Shown here piece by piece: positions 52,614 through 61,565 of a stretch of DNA of 64,000 bases (position 1 is the first letter of the stretch; each line of letters begins with the position of its first letter). The notes beneath the pieces were generated by a model. The model saw only the letters and a program-made list of their open reading frames with translations, was not told where the DNA came from and did not search any database. The translations under genes and the position numbers were made by a program. Location: assembly GCA_963803085.1 (NCBI GenBank), contig CAWDLE010000024.1:1-64000 (forward strand). Reading direction: 5' to 3'. Origin of the DNA: JACVRW01 sp963803085 (GTDB lineage: Bacteria; Actinomycetota; Thermoleophilia; Solirubrobacterales; Thermoleophilaceae).

Positions 52614-53492
52614 CTAGACGCGCGTGCCGAGGATCTCGACGGCGATCTCCGACACCTGCGTCGGGTTGCGCCCCACGCGCACGCCCTTCGCCTCGAGCGC
52701 CTCGGCCTTCGCGGCCGCCGTGCCCTTCGTGCCCGACACGATCGCGCCGGCGTGGCCCATCGTCTTGCCGGGCGGTGCCGTGAATCCGGCGATGTAGGCG
52801 AGCACGGGCTTGGAGACGTTCTCGGCGATGTAGTCGGCGGCCTCCTCCTCGGCGCTGCCGCCGATCTCGCCGCACATCACGATCAGCTCGGTCTCCGGGT
52901 CGGCCTCGAACAGCTCGATCATGTCGATGAAGCTCGAGCCCGGCACCGGGTCGCCTCCGATCCCGACGATCGAGGAGTTGCCGAACCCGCGCTGGGCGAG
53001 CTCGTTGCCGATCTGGTAGGTGAGCGTGCCGGAGCGCGAGACGAGGCCGACGTTGCCCTCCTTGAAGAACTGCGCCGGGATGATCCCGACGTTCGCCTTG
53101 CCGGGCGACAGGATCCCGGGGCAGTTCGGCCCGACCAATCTTGAACCACCCCGCAGCAGATGGTTGTAGACGCGTAGTTCGTCGTGGGCCGGGATTCCTT
53201 CGGTGATCGTGATGATCAATGGGATTCCGGCATCTTCGGCTTCCAAGATGGAATCGGCGGCGAACCGCGGCGGAACGAACACCATCGCCGTGTTGGCGCC
53301 TGTCTTCTCTACCGCCTCGTGGAAGGTGTTGAAGACGGGGATTCCATCCACATCCTGGCCGCCCTTTCCGGGCGTCACACCCGCCACGACATTCGTCCCA
53401 TAGTCGCGGTTTCGAAGGCTGTGGAAGGTGCCCTCTCGCCCCGTTAGTCCCGAGACCACCAGACGGGTATCTCTGTCCACCAGGATGGCCAT
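52614..53492 (-). CDS. sucD: Succinyl-CoA ligase alpha subunit
   Basis: 292 residues. The CoA-binding VSGLTGREGTFHSLRN, RLVGPNCPGILSPG, GLVSRSGTLTYQIGNELAQ and the phosphohistidine loop PPGKTMGHAGAIVSG are all present. With SucC it interconverts succinyl-CoA and succinate with ATP/GTP formation in the TCA cycle. The start overlaps the sucC stop (TAATG). The first third of the gene (from about 53140 to the start) uses codons such as AGA, TTG, CTA, GGA and GAA that the rest avoids, suggesting a mosaic origin. Confidence 0.96.
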   Translation of the reverse strand: MAILVDRDTRLVVSGLTGREGTFHSLRNRDYGTNVVAGVTPGKGGQDVDGIPVFNTFHEAVEKTGANTAMVFVPPRFAADSILEAEDAGIPLIITITEGIPAHDELRVYNHLLRGGSRLVGPNCPGILSPGKANVGIIPAQFFKEGNVGLVSRSGTLTYQIGNELAQRGFGNSSIVGIGGDPVPGSSFIDMIELFEADPETELIVMCGEIGGSAEEEAADYIAENVSKPVLAYIAGFTAPPGKTMGHAGAIVSGTKGTAAAKAEALEAKGVRVGRNPTQVSEIAVEILGTRV

Positions 53493-54622
53493 TACTTAGC
53501 CAGCTCCACGACCTTCTCGGCGGCGCCCAGCATGGTGGCCTCGGTGTGGACGTTCGGCAGGTTGGCCTCCGCGAGCAGCGCGCGGCCCTCCTTGTCGTTC
53601 GTCCCGTCCAGGCGAACCACGAAGGGCACGTCGGGCTTGACCTGCTCGAAGGCCTCGATCAGGCCCTTCGCCACCTCGTCGCAGCGCGTGATGCCGCCGA
53701 AGATGTTGAACAGCACGGCGCTCACCTTGTCGTCGGAGAGGATCACCTCGACGGCGCTGGTGATCGCCTCGGCCTTGGAGCCGCCGCCGGCGTCGAGGAA
53801 GTTCGCGGGCTTGCCGCCCGCCTGGGCCACCACGTCGAGCGTGGACATCACGAGCCCGGCGCCGTTGCCGAGGATCCCCACGTTGCCGTCGAGCTTCACG
53901 TACGTGAGCCCGCGCTCCTTCGCCATCCGCTCCTGCGGGTCCTCCGCGGAGAGGTCGCGCAGCTCGGCCACGTCGGGATGCCGGTACAGCGCGTTGTCGT
54001 CGACGGTGACCTTGGCGTCGAGCGCCACCACCTCGCGGCTCTTCGTGATCAGCAGTGGGTTCACCTCCACGAGCGTGGCGTCCTCGCGGACGAACACGTC
54101 GTAGAGCTTCGCGAGCATGGCGCCCACCGGCCGGATCACGTCCTCCGCGATCCCGGATTCGAACGCCAGCCGGCGTCCGTGGAAGTCCTGGAAGCCGAGC
54201 AGCGGGTCCACGTGCAGCATCCGCATGACCTCGGGATCGGCGTCCTCCACGTCCATGCCGCCCATGCGCGAGAGCATCGCCATCGGCTTCTTGGCCGAGC
54301 GGTCGAACACGATCGCCGCGTAGTACTCCTCGTCGATCTCAGAGGCCTTCTCCACGTACAGCTCGTGGACCGTGTAGCCGCGGATGTCCATGCCGAGGAT
54401 CGCCGTGGCGTGCTCCTCGGCCTCGTGGCGGTCGTTCGCCAGCTTGATGCCGCCGGCCTTGCCGCGGCCGCCGATCTGGACCTGGGCCTTGATCACCACC
54501 GGGAACCCGAGGTCCTCCGCCGCCTTCACGGCCTCTGGCACCGCCGTGGCAGGCCTGCCATCCGGCACGGGCACGCCGTGCTTCGCGAAGAGCTGCTTGC
54601 CCTGGTATTCGAGGAGGTCCAT
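53492..54622 (-). CDS. sucC: Succinyl-CoA ligase beta subunit
   Basis: 376 residues from ATG at 54622 (MDLLEYQGKQLFAKHGVPVP); the in-frame start at 54688 adds an unrelated stretch. ATP-grasp features VVIKAQVQIGGRGKAGGIKL, VEVNPLLITK and GGITRCDEVAKGLIEA identify SucC. One-base overlap with sucD; both form one operon. Divergent from the haloacid dehalogenase gene with 70 bases between, containing the likely promoter. Confidence 0.96.
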   Translation of the reverse strand: MDLLEYQGKQLFAKHGVPVPDGRPATAVPEAVKAAEDLGFPVVIKAQVQIGGRGKAGGIKLANDRHEAEEHATAILGMDIRGYTVHELYVEKASEIDEEYYAAIVFDRSAKKPMAMLSRMGGMDVEDADPEVMRMLHVDPLLGFQDFHGRRLAFESGIAEDVIRPVGAMLAKLYDVFVREDATLVEVNPLLITKSREVVALDAKVTVDDNALYRHPDVAELRDLSAEDPQERMAKERGLTYVKLDGNVGILGNGAGLVMSTLDVVAQAGGKPANFLDAGGGSKAEAITSAVEVILSDDKVSAVLFNIFGGITRCDEVAKGLIEAFEQVKPDVPFVVRLDGTNDKEGRALLAEANLPNVHTEATMLGAAEKVVELAK

Positions 54623-54692
54623 CGAGTAAGTACTATCCCCGGCCGCACTCAGCCGCCCGGCGGGGGCGCAGGACCCTATCGAAAGCACTCAC

Positions 54693-55373
54693 ATGGCTCT
54701 TCCTAAAGACGTCAAATTCGTCACGTTCGACTGCTACGGCACGCTCATCGACTGGGAGAGCGGTGTCTACGACGCATTCCAGAGAGAGGCCGACCGCGAC
54801 GGCTTCACCATTGATCGCGACGTACTGATCCCGCGCTTCATCGACGTGCAGCGCGACATCCAGCGTGGCTCGTACGAGCTCTACGCCGAGGTGCTCCGCC
54901 GCACGGCCGTGCGCGTGGCCTCCGAGCTCGGCTGGGAGCTGGAGCCCTCGCGCTCGAACTTCCTGCCGAACAGCGTGCCCGCCTGGGCGCCGTTCCGCGA
55001 GACCAACGCCCAGCTCGAGCGCTTCTCGAAGAAGTTCGAGCTCGGAATTCTCTCCAACATCGACGACAAGCTCCTAGGCTCCACGCGCCGGCACTTCCGC
55101 GTGGACTTCGACCTCGTGGTCACGGCGCAGCAGGTGCGCAGCTACAAGCCGGACCCGGCTCACTTCAAGGAGTGCGCGCGCCGGATCGACAAGCTGAAGC
55201 GCAGCTGGGTTCACATCGCCTCCGGCTACCCGACGGACGTGGAGCCGTGCCTGAAGTCGAAGGTCCCGGTGATCTGGGTGAACCGGCACGGCGAGGACCT
55301 CGAGGGACGCAAGAAGCCGGACGCGGAGGTCAAGACCTTCCGCGACGCCGGCAAGCTGTTGAAGGCCGCTTGA
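54693..55373 (+). CDS. HAD-family (S)-2-haloacid dehalogenase-like hydrolase
   Basis: 226 residues. Motif I FDCYGTLIDWESG, motif II ILSNIDDKLL, and motif III/IV YKPDPAHFKECARRI with HIASGYPTDVEPC match type II haloacid dehalogenases and related HADs. In many such proteins a Lys and Asp follow at these places; here they are YKPDP and SGYPTD. The stop overlaps the TTG start of the next gene. Confidence 0.85.
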   Translation: MALPKDVKFVTFDCYGTLIDWESGVYDAFQREADRDGFTIDRDVLIPRFIDVQRDIQRGSYELYAEVLRRTAVRVASELGWELEPSRSNFLPNSVPAWAPFRETNAQLERFSKKFELGILSNIDDKLLGSTRRHFRVDFDLVVTAQQVRSYKPDPAHFKECARRIDKLKRSWVHIASGYPTDVEPCLKSKVPVIWVNRHGEDLEGRKKPDAEVKTFRDAGKLLKAA

Positions 55374-56146
55374 GGGCTGTCTCGGTCCACCCGGACGTCC
55401 TCGTCATCACAAGCCGGATGTGGCAGACCAACGCGATCGCGCTGCGCGCGGCCGACGAAGCCATGCTGATCGACTCGCCCTACTTCCCCGACGAGCTCGA
55501 GGCGCTGCCGGGACTGCTCGCCGGCGCGGGGTTCGAGCCCAATGCCCTGCTCGCCACCCATGCGGACTTCGACCACCTGCTGGGAAGGCTGGCATTTCCG
55601 GGGCTCGCGCTGGGGTTGGGGGAGCCGAGCGTGGAGCGCCTCCACCGCGCGCCGGGCGCGGCGCAGCGCGACCTGCGCGACCACGACGAGAAGTTCTACG
55701 TGGAGCGGCCCGCGCCGCTGGCGCTGGGACAGGTCCAGGGGCTCCCGGTGCCCGGCAGCGTGGAGGTGGGCTCCGAGGAGCTTGAGCTGCACCCCGCGGA
55801 CGGCCATACCGCGGACGGCCTCGCGGTGATGGCGCGCTGGTGCGACGTGCTGTGCGCCGGCGACTACCTGTCCAGGGTGGAGATCCCGATGATCCACCCC
55901 GGCGGCTCGCTCGCCGACTACCGCTCCACGCTCGCCAGGTTGGCGCCTCTTGTGGACGCCGTCGACACGATCGTGCCCGGCCACGGCGCCCCGAATGACC
56001 GTGAGACCGCGCTGCGCATCCTCGACGAGGACGTTGACTACCTGGACGCACTGGAGCGCGGCGAAGAGAAGCCGGCTCTGCCGAAGGGCCGCGACTCGGG
56101 CGAGCAGCGCGACATCCACGCCCGCAACCTGAAGGTGCTCGGCTGA
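55370..56146 (+). CDS. Metallo-beta-lactamase-fold hydrolase
   Basis: 258 residues from TTG at 55370, overlapping the dehalogenase stop by 4 bases. The metal motif reads THADFDHLLG (HxDxDH, with Asp in place of the second His), then DGHTADG, CAGDYLS and VPGHGAPND, the later ligands of the MBL fold. The C-terminal half is helical. Substrate unknown; the pairing with a HAD hydrolase suggests a small detoxification or salvage unit. Confidence 0.82.
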   Translation: MRAVSVHPDVLVITSRMWQTNAIALRAADEAMLIDSPYFPDELEALPGLLAGAGFEPNALLATHADFDHLLGRLAFPGLALGLGEPSVERLHRAPGAAQRDLRDHDEKFYVERPAPLALGQVQGLPVPGSVEVGSEELELHPADGHTADGLAVMARWCDVLCAGDYLSRVEIPMIHPGGSLADYRSTLARLAPLVDAVDTIVPGHGAPNDRETALRILDEDVDYLDALERGEEKPALPKGRDSGEQRDIHARNLKVLG

Positions 56147-56226
56147 CGACGTAGGAGCAGCGGGGCATTCACGAGCGCAATCTCACGCAGGTTTAGGCAG
56201 CCGAGATCCGGAGATGCCCTAGCTGG

Positions 56227-58827
56227 GTGCCCCGCCGGAAACTCATCGCATTGGTTGTCTTAGGGCTTGTGCTCACCGCGCCGTCGGTTGCGGTTGCCGC
56301 GCCTGAGCTCTCCGTCTCCCAGCGCCTGAAGGACCGCCGTTATGACGTGGCCGGCGAACGCGCGCGCCTGATCGGATTCGAGGACGGACGCTTTTACGCC
56401 AACGGCTGGCACATCACCGGGGAGATGGGCGGGCTATGGACGGAGCCGCTCAAGCTCGTCGACGGCGTGTGGTTCGGCATCGACGGCGAATGGGTCGGGC
56501 CGGCCACCAGGTTCACGAGCGGGTGGGGCTACGCCAAGTTCGATCTGCCCTCCGCCGCTGGGCTGAGGCTCGAGCGCACCGACTTCGCTCCGGACGGCCG
56601 CCGAGGCGCCCTCCTCGGCCTCAAGATGACCAATCCGGGGGCGAGCTCCCGCACGGTCACGGTGAAGGTCGACGCTCACTCCGAGCTCATGACCGAGTAC
56701 CCGTGGGGCTTCGACGGCGTGATGCCCCACGCGTCCGACAACTTGCCCGACTCGGCACAGTACGACGACCAGGCTGGGGCGCTCGTCTTCCGGGACCAGG
56801 GCAAGTTGCCGCATCCGAATGCGCCCGAGCACGACTACGCGGCGATGGTGGCCTCCACGATGAAGCCCGTCGCGGGCGAGACCGGCGCGTCTCCGAACGA
56901 CTACCGCGGGCCGCAGGGCACGAACGTCTGCACGACCGAGCCGCTCCCGAGCGCGTGCGACGACGGCCCGTTCGGCAAGGGCAAGGGCGGCCAGCTCCGC
57001 TACGCGGTCACGGTGCCTGCCGGCGCGTCGAGGACCCTCTGGGTCGCCGTCGCGGGTTCCGACAAGGGGAGCGCGGCGGCTAAGAGCGAGCTCCAGGCCG
57101 CCCTTCGCGATCCGAGCGCGCAGTTCGCGGCCAAGGTGGCCGCGCGCGAGCGCTTCGGCCGTTTCACCCGGCTCTCGCTGCCGGGCGACCGGCGGCTCGA
57201 GGCGGCCGTCGACTGGGGCAAGCAGAACATCCTCGATCTCACCCGGGTCGCCGAGGATCTGAAGATCCGCTGGACGGACCAGGGCAAGCAGTTCCCGCCG
57301 CCCATGGGATCGGTCGCGCGCGCCCGCTGGGTGGGCGCCGGCTTCCCCGACTACCCGTGGATGTTCGGCACCGACGGCGAATACACGGCGTTCGCGAGCG
57401 TCGCAGTCGGGCAGTTCGAGGCGATCAAGGACCACCTGATCGCGCTGCGCGACGTCTCGGACATCCTCAACGACCGCTCCGGGGTCGTGACGCACGAGGT
57501 GATCTCGGACGGCTCGATCTGGTTCGGCAAGGACTCACGCCATATCGATCCCGTCACCGGCGAGACAAAGTACGACTTCAACACCGACGAGACCGTCAAG
57601 TTCCCGAGCGCGGTCGCGCTCCTTTGGCGATGGACCGGCGACAACGGGTTCCGCGACGACATGTACGACTTCTCGAAGCGCAACCTCCGCTACGTAGTCG
57701 AGCGGCTCGACGAGGACGGTGACGGTTGGCCGGAGGGATCCGGCAACGTCGAGCGCGGTGGCATGGGCGTCGAGAAGCTGGACAACTCGGTGTACCTGAT
57801 CCGCGGCCTGTACGACCTCGCCGACATGGCGCGCTCCAAGAACGACGGCTCTACATACGCCTGGGCAAAGAACCTCGCGCGCAAACTCCACGACCGCTTC
57901 GAGGCCACCTGGTGGATGGCCGCGGAGCCGCAGCACGCCGACTCGATCGACGACCCACTGGTCGGCGGCCCCAACAACCAACAGCAGGACAAGCACTGGA
58001 TCGGCGTGACGCCGATGGAGGCGGAGCTCACCATCGGGGAGGACGCCGCACCGGGCCTGACCACGCGCGATCACGGCGACCAGGCCCTGGCCCTTCGCGA
58101 GACCGACTGCTACAGCGGCCAGCGCCCGTACAACCTCGGCCTCTTCCATACCGGCTGCGGGGGTGGTCCGACAGGCGCTGGCGAGCGCACGATCTTCGGC
58201 CTCAACACAGCCATTCAGGCGGTCGGCGAGGGCAACTACGGCCGGCTTGGTCCCGGTCAGCAGCAGCGCTACACCGGCGCTGAGGCCGAGCCGATGTTCG
58301 GTGAGCCGTGGACGGGCGGAACGCCGGACGAGCAGCCCGGGGCGCTGCCCGAGATCCTCCCATCGCCGGACTTCGACGGGGCGGGCCCGCTCGACGCCAA
58401 CATCGACCGCTGCTGGACCTGCCGCGCGATGTTCGTGCAGGCCTGGGGCCATTACGGGACGGCCTGGCCGGTGGTCCACCAGCAGCTCGGCGTGCGGCCC
58501 GACATGGGCCGGCGCCGGCTTGAGCTCGTGCCGCAGGTACCCCAGGGCCAGTCGCGCGTCGCGGGTAGGAACATCAGACTCGCGGGCGGCGCGGTGAACG
58601 TGGCCGCGTCGAGGGCTGGCGGCACCTACAAGACCACTGCGAGGGCGCGCGTGGCGCTCTCCCGCTTCGTGATCGGCCACACGCTGCCGCGCGGCTCCCG
58701 GGTGGAGCACGTGTGGCTCGACGGCCGCCGCGCGGGGTACAAGACCCGCGCGACGAACCGCGGCCTCGAGGTGCTGGTGCGCGCGCCGGCGAGCGGCCGG
58801 CACAAGCTCGTCGTGACGACGCGCTAG
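56227..58827 (+). CDS. Large secreted six-hairpin glycosidase-like protein
   Basis: 866 residues from GTG at 56227 with a signal peptide (LIALVVLGLVLTAPSVAVAA). An N-terminal beta-sandwich (about 30-310; FYANGWHITGEMGGLWTEP, MTEYPWGFDGVMP) is followed by an (alpha/alpha)6-type catalytic region (about 320-750: DYPWMFGTDGEYTAFASVAV, DEDGDGWPEGSGNVERGGMG, LDNSVYLIRGLYDLADMA) resembling amylo-1,6-glucosidase/GH15/GH63-type enzymes, and a C-terminal beta domain. Acidic residues in GDGWPEG and GTDGEY are candidates for catalysis. Probably degrades an extracellular alpha-glucan or similar sugar polymer. Confidence 0.75.
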   Translation: MPRRKLIALVVLGLVLTAPSVAVAAPELSVSQRLKDRRYDVAGERARLIGFEDGRFYANGWHITGEMGGLWTEPLKLVDGVWFGIDGEWVGPATRFTSGWGYAKFDLPSAAGLRLERTDFAPDGRRGALLGLKMTNPGASSRTVTVKVDAHSELMTEYPWGFDGVMPHASDNLPDSAQYDDQAGALVFRDQGKLPHPNAPEHDYAAMVASTMKPVAGETGASPNDYRGPQGTNVCTTEPLPSACDDGPFGKGKGGQLRYAVTVPAGASRTLWVAVAGSDKGSAAAKSELQAALRDPSAQFAAKVAARERFGRFTRLSLPGDRRLEAAVDWGKQNILDLTRVAEDLKIRWTDQGKQFPPPMGSVARARWVGAGFPDYPWMFGTDGEYTAFASVAVGQFEAIKDHLIALRDVSDILNDRSGVVTHEVISDGSIWFGKDSRHIDPVTGETKYDFNTDETVKFPSAVALLWRWTGDNGFRDDMYDFSKRNLRYVVERLDEDGDGWPEGSGNVERGGMGVEKLDNSVYLIRGLYDLADMARSKNDGSTYAWAKNLARKLHDRFEATWWMAAEPQHADSIDDPLVGGPNNQQQDKHWIGVTPMEAELTIGEDAAPGLTTRDHGDQALALRETDCYSGQRPYNLGLFHTGCGGGPTGAGERTIFGLNTAIQAVGEGNYGRLGPGQQQRYTGAEAEPMFGEPWTGGTPDEQPGALPEILPSPDFDGAGPLDANIDRCWTCRAMFVQAWGHYGTAWPVVHQQLGVRPDMGRRRLELVPQVPQGQSRVAGRNIRLAGGAVNVAASRAGGTYKTTARARVALSRFVIGHTLPRGSRVEHVWLDGRRAGYKTRATNRGLEVLVRAPASGRHKLVVTTR

Positions 58828-58850
58828 CCGCCACGGCGAGCCTTCCCAGC

Positions 58851-59279
58851 TCAGGTGTTAGCCAGCTCCCGGACCTGGGTGAGCCGGAAGCTGTTTCCGG
58901 ACGGGTCACGGAACCCGGAGTCGATTCCGTATGGGCGCTCCTCCGGAGTCTCCGTGAACTCCACGCCGCGGCTCCTCAGCTCCTCATACGACGCGTGGAC
59001 ATCGTCGGTCGTCAGGAAGACGGTGCCGGCGAAGCCCTTGGACATCAGGCTCCGGACCTGCTCGGCGGTCTCAGCGTCCATCACCGGCGGGCCCGGAATT
59101 GCCATCAGCGTGATCGCGACGTCCTCCTGGCCGGGCGGTCCGACGGTGAGCCAACGGAAGTCGCCCATCTCGGCCAGCGTCACGTCGGAGCGGACCTCCA
59201 TGCCGAGCTTCTCCGTGTAGAAGGCGAGCGCCTCGTCCTGGTCGTGAACCCATAGCTGTGTGTGTGAAAGCTTGATCAT
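58851..59279 (-). CDS. VOC/glyoxalase-family protein
   Basis: 142 residues from ATG at 59279 (MIKLSHTQLWVHDQDEALAF). Two beta-alpha-beta-beta-beta modules with YTEKLGMEVRSD, MGDFRWLTVG, VHASYEELRSRGVEF and FRDPSGNSFRLTQV are typical of VOC proteins of the glyoxalase/bleomycin-resistance group. Follows the AraC-type gene with a 10-base gap, likely one operon. Confidence 0.87.
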   Translation of the reverse strand: MIKLSHTQLWVHDQDEALAFYTEKLGMEVRSDVTLAEMGDFRWLTVGPPGQEDVAITLMAIPGPPVMDAETAEQVRSLMSKGFAGTVFLTTDDVHASYEELRSRGVEFTETPEERPYGIDSGFRDPSGNSFRLTQVRELANT

Positions 59280-59289
59280 GTGAAGCAAG

Positions 59290-59727
59290 CTAGTCCGCGG
59301 ACCGGGCCCTGTCTTCTCCAAACGTGCTGTGTTGTGGGCGCCCGTAGAAGCGCACGACGCACGCTGGCACGAGCGCGCTGTCCGCCGCTGAGGGGAAGGC
59401 CGCGCGGTAGGCAGTCGGGGACATGCCGTAGGTGCGCTTGAAGCTCGTGGTGAAGGAGCCGATGCTCTGGAGCCCGACCGAGAGACAGACGTCGGCCACC
59501 GAACGGTCCGTGGTGCGGAGCAGGGCGGCGGCGCGCTCCATCCGGCGCGTGAGCAGGTATGTGTGCGGCGACTCACCGAAGGCGGCCCGGAACTCGCGAC
59601 TGAAGTGGGAGCGGGATAGACCCGCCGCGCGGGCGAGATCGTCCACCCCGAGCGGCTCGAAGTAGCGCGCGTCGGCCAGGTCCTTCGCGCGCAGCAGATG
59701 GCGCGCTGGCGGGACGAACGTCGTCAT
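59290..59727 (-). CDS. AraC-family regulator
   Basis: About 145 residues from ATG at 59727 (GTG two codons earlier is possible). A double helix-turn-helix (LGVDDLARAAGLSRSHFSRE, VADVCLSVGLQSIGSFTTSF, KRTYGMSPTAYR) is present without an N-terminal sensing domain, as in minimal AraC/XylS regulators. The short C-terminal tail is species-specific. Probably controls the adjacent VOC gene. Confidence 0.85.
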   Translation of the reverse strand: MTTFVPPARHLLRAKDLADARYFEPLGVDDLARAAGLSRSHFSREFRAAFGESPHTYLLTRRMERAAALLRTTDRSVADVCLSVGLQSIGSFTTSFKRTYGMSPTAYRAAFPSAADSALVPACVVRFYGRPQHSTFGEDRARSAD

Positions 59728-59748
59728 CCCCACAAGTATTGCGACCCG

Positions 59749-61506
59749 CTACTTGATGACGGCGATGGTGTCCCCGGTGGCCACCGAGCCGCCCTCCGAC
59801 ACGCCGAGCTCCTCGACCGTGCCCGCGCTCGGAGCCGTGATCTCGTTCTCCATCTTCATCGCCTCGATCACGCAGATGAGAGCGCCCTCGTCCACCTCGG
59901 CGCCCTTCTCCACCGCCACCTTCAGCACGGTTCCCTGGATCGGCGACACGAGCTCGCCTGGCGCGCCGCCGCCACCGCCGCTCTTGCGCTCGCGCCGCGG
60001 CGCCTTCTTCGCGGCGGCCGGCGCGGCGCCGTTGGCGGCGATCGCCTCGCCGATCACGGTCACGTCGAAGCGACGGCCGGAAACCTCCACCGCGTACTCG
60101 CGTGAGACCTTCTCGGACTCGTCCTCGTCGTCCGACTTCTCCGGCGCGGGGAATGCGAGCTGCTTGAGCCACTCCTTGTCCTCGACGAGGTCCCGGCAGG
60201 TCTCGCCGTTGGCCCATTGCTCGGTGGCGAGCAGCGCTTGGTGGAAGGGGATGAGCGTCTTGAGGCCGCCGATCTCGTACTCGCCGAGCGCGCGCAGCAT
60301 CCGCCTCGTGGATGCCTCGCGGTCCACGTCCCAGACGATCAGCTTCGCGATCATCGGGTCGTACAGCGGCAGTACCTCGTAGCCCTCCTCGGCACCGGAG
60401 TCCACGCGCACGAACGGCCCGGCGGGCTCGCGGTAGGAACCGATCCTCCCGGGCGCGGGGGCGAACTTCTTGGAGGCGTCCTCGGCGTTGATGCGGCACT
60501 CGATCGCGTGCCCGCGCACCACCACGTCCTCCTGCGCGTAGCCGAGCGGCTCGCCCGCGGCGATCTTGATCTGCTCGCGGACGATGTCGATGCCGGTGAC
60601 CATCTCGGTCACGCAGTGCTCCACCTGCACGCGCGTGTTCATCTCGAGGAAGAAGTACTCGCCGTCCTGGAGCAGGCCCTCGATCGTGCCCGCGGAGCGG
60701 TAGCCCACGGCCCGCGCCGCATCGGTGCCGATCTTGCCGATCTTCTCGCGCAGCTCCGGGTCGACCGCGGGCGCCGGCGACTCCTCGATCAGCTTCTGAT
60801 GGCGGCGCTGCACCGAGCAGTCGCGCTCGAAGAGGTGGATCACATTGCCCTCGCCGTCGGCGAGCACCTGTACCTCCACGTGGCGGGGGTCGGGCAGGTA
60901 GCGCTCCACGTAGACGGTGGCATCGGAGAAGAACTTCTCACCCTCTCGCGAGGCGCCCTCGAACGCCTTCTCCAGCTCGTCCTCGCTCTCCGCCACGCGG
61001 AAGCCCTTGCCGCCGCCCCCGCCGGCCGCCTTGATGGCCACCGGATAGCCGATCGAGTCGGCGATCACCTTGCGGGCGTCCTCGACGCTCTCGACCGGCT
61101 CCGTCGTGCCCGGCACGATCGGCACGCCCGCCTCGGACATGATCTCGCGGGCGCGGGTCTTGGAGCCCATCGCATCGATCGCGCTCGGCGGCGGGCCGAT
61201 GAAGACGACCCCGGCCTCCTCGCAGGCGCGCGCGAAGGCAGCGTTCTCGGCGAGGAAGCCGTAGCCGGGATGGATGGCCTCGGCACCGGATTGCTTCGCG
61301 ACCTCGATGATCTTGTCGACCACGAGATAGCTCTCGGTGGCCGGGCCGGGGCCGAGCAGGTACGCCTCATCGGCGCGCCGGACGTGCGGCGCGTCGCGAT
61401 CGGGCTCGGAGTAGACGGCCACACTGGCGATGCCGAGCTCCTCGAGCGTTCGCATCACGCGGATGGCGATCTCGCCGCGGTTTGCGACAAGGACCTTTTC
61501 GAACAT
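59749..61506 (-). CDS. Acyl-CoA carboxylase biotin carboxylase/BCCP subunit
   Basis: 585 residues. Biotin carboxylase domain: FEKVLVANRGEIAIRVMRTL, the ATP-grasp Gly loop KAAGGGGGKGFRV, FLEMNTRVQVEHCVTEMVTG and INAEDASKKFAPAPGRI. The C-terminal biotinyl domain holds VIEAMKMENEIT (biotinylated Lys). An Ala/Lys/Gly linker joins them. This is the alpha (AccA/PccA-type) subunit of an acetyl-/propionyl-CoA carboxylase; the carboxyltransferase beta subunit is not in the window. Confidence 0.95.
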   Translation of the reverse strand: MFEKVLVANRGEIAIRVMRTLEELGIASVAVYSEPDRDAPHVRRADEAYLLGPGPATESYLVVDKIIEVAKQSGAEAIHPGYGFLAENAAFARACEEAGVVFIGPPPSAIDAMGSKTRAREIMSEAGVPIVPGTTEPVESVEDARKVIADSIGYPVAIKAAGGGGGKGFRVAESEDELEKAFEGASREGEKFFSDATVYVERYLPDPRHVEVQVLADGEGNVIHLFERDCSVQRRHQKLIEESPAPAVDPELREKIGKIGTDAARAVGYRSAGTIEGLLQDGEYFFLEMNTRVQVEHCVTEMVTGIDIVREQIKIAAGEPLGYAQEDVVVRGHAIECRINAEDASKKFAPAPGRIGSYREPAGPFVRVDSGAEEGYEVLPLYDPMIAKLIVWDVDREASTRRMLRALGEYEIGGLKTLIPFHQALLATEQWANGETCRDLVEDKEWLKQLAFPAPEKSDDEDESEKVSREYAVEVSGRRFDVTVIGEAIAANGAAPAAAKKAPRRERKSGGGGGAPGELVSPIQGTVLKVAVEKGAEVDEGALICVIEAMKMENEITAPSAGTVEELGVSEGGSVATGDTIAVIK

Positions 61507-61565
61507 CTGCGGGCCGGGAGGTTATCTGCCTTGCCTTCCGCCGGAGCGAACCCGATAATTGCTCA

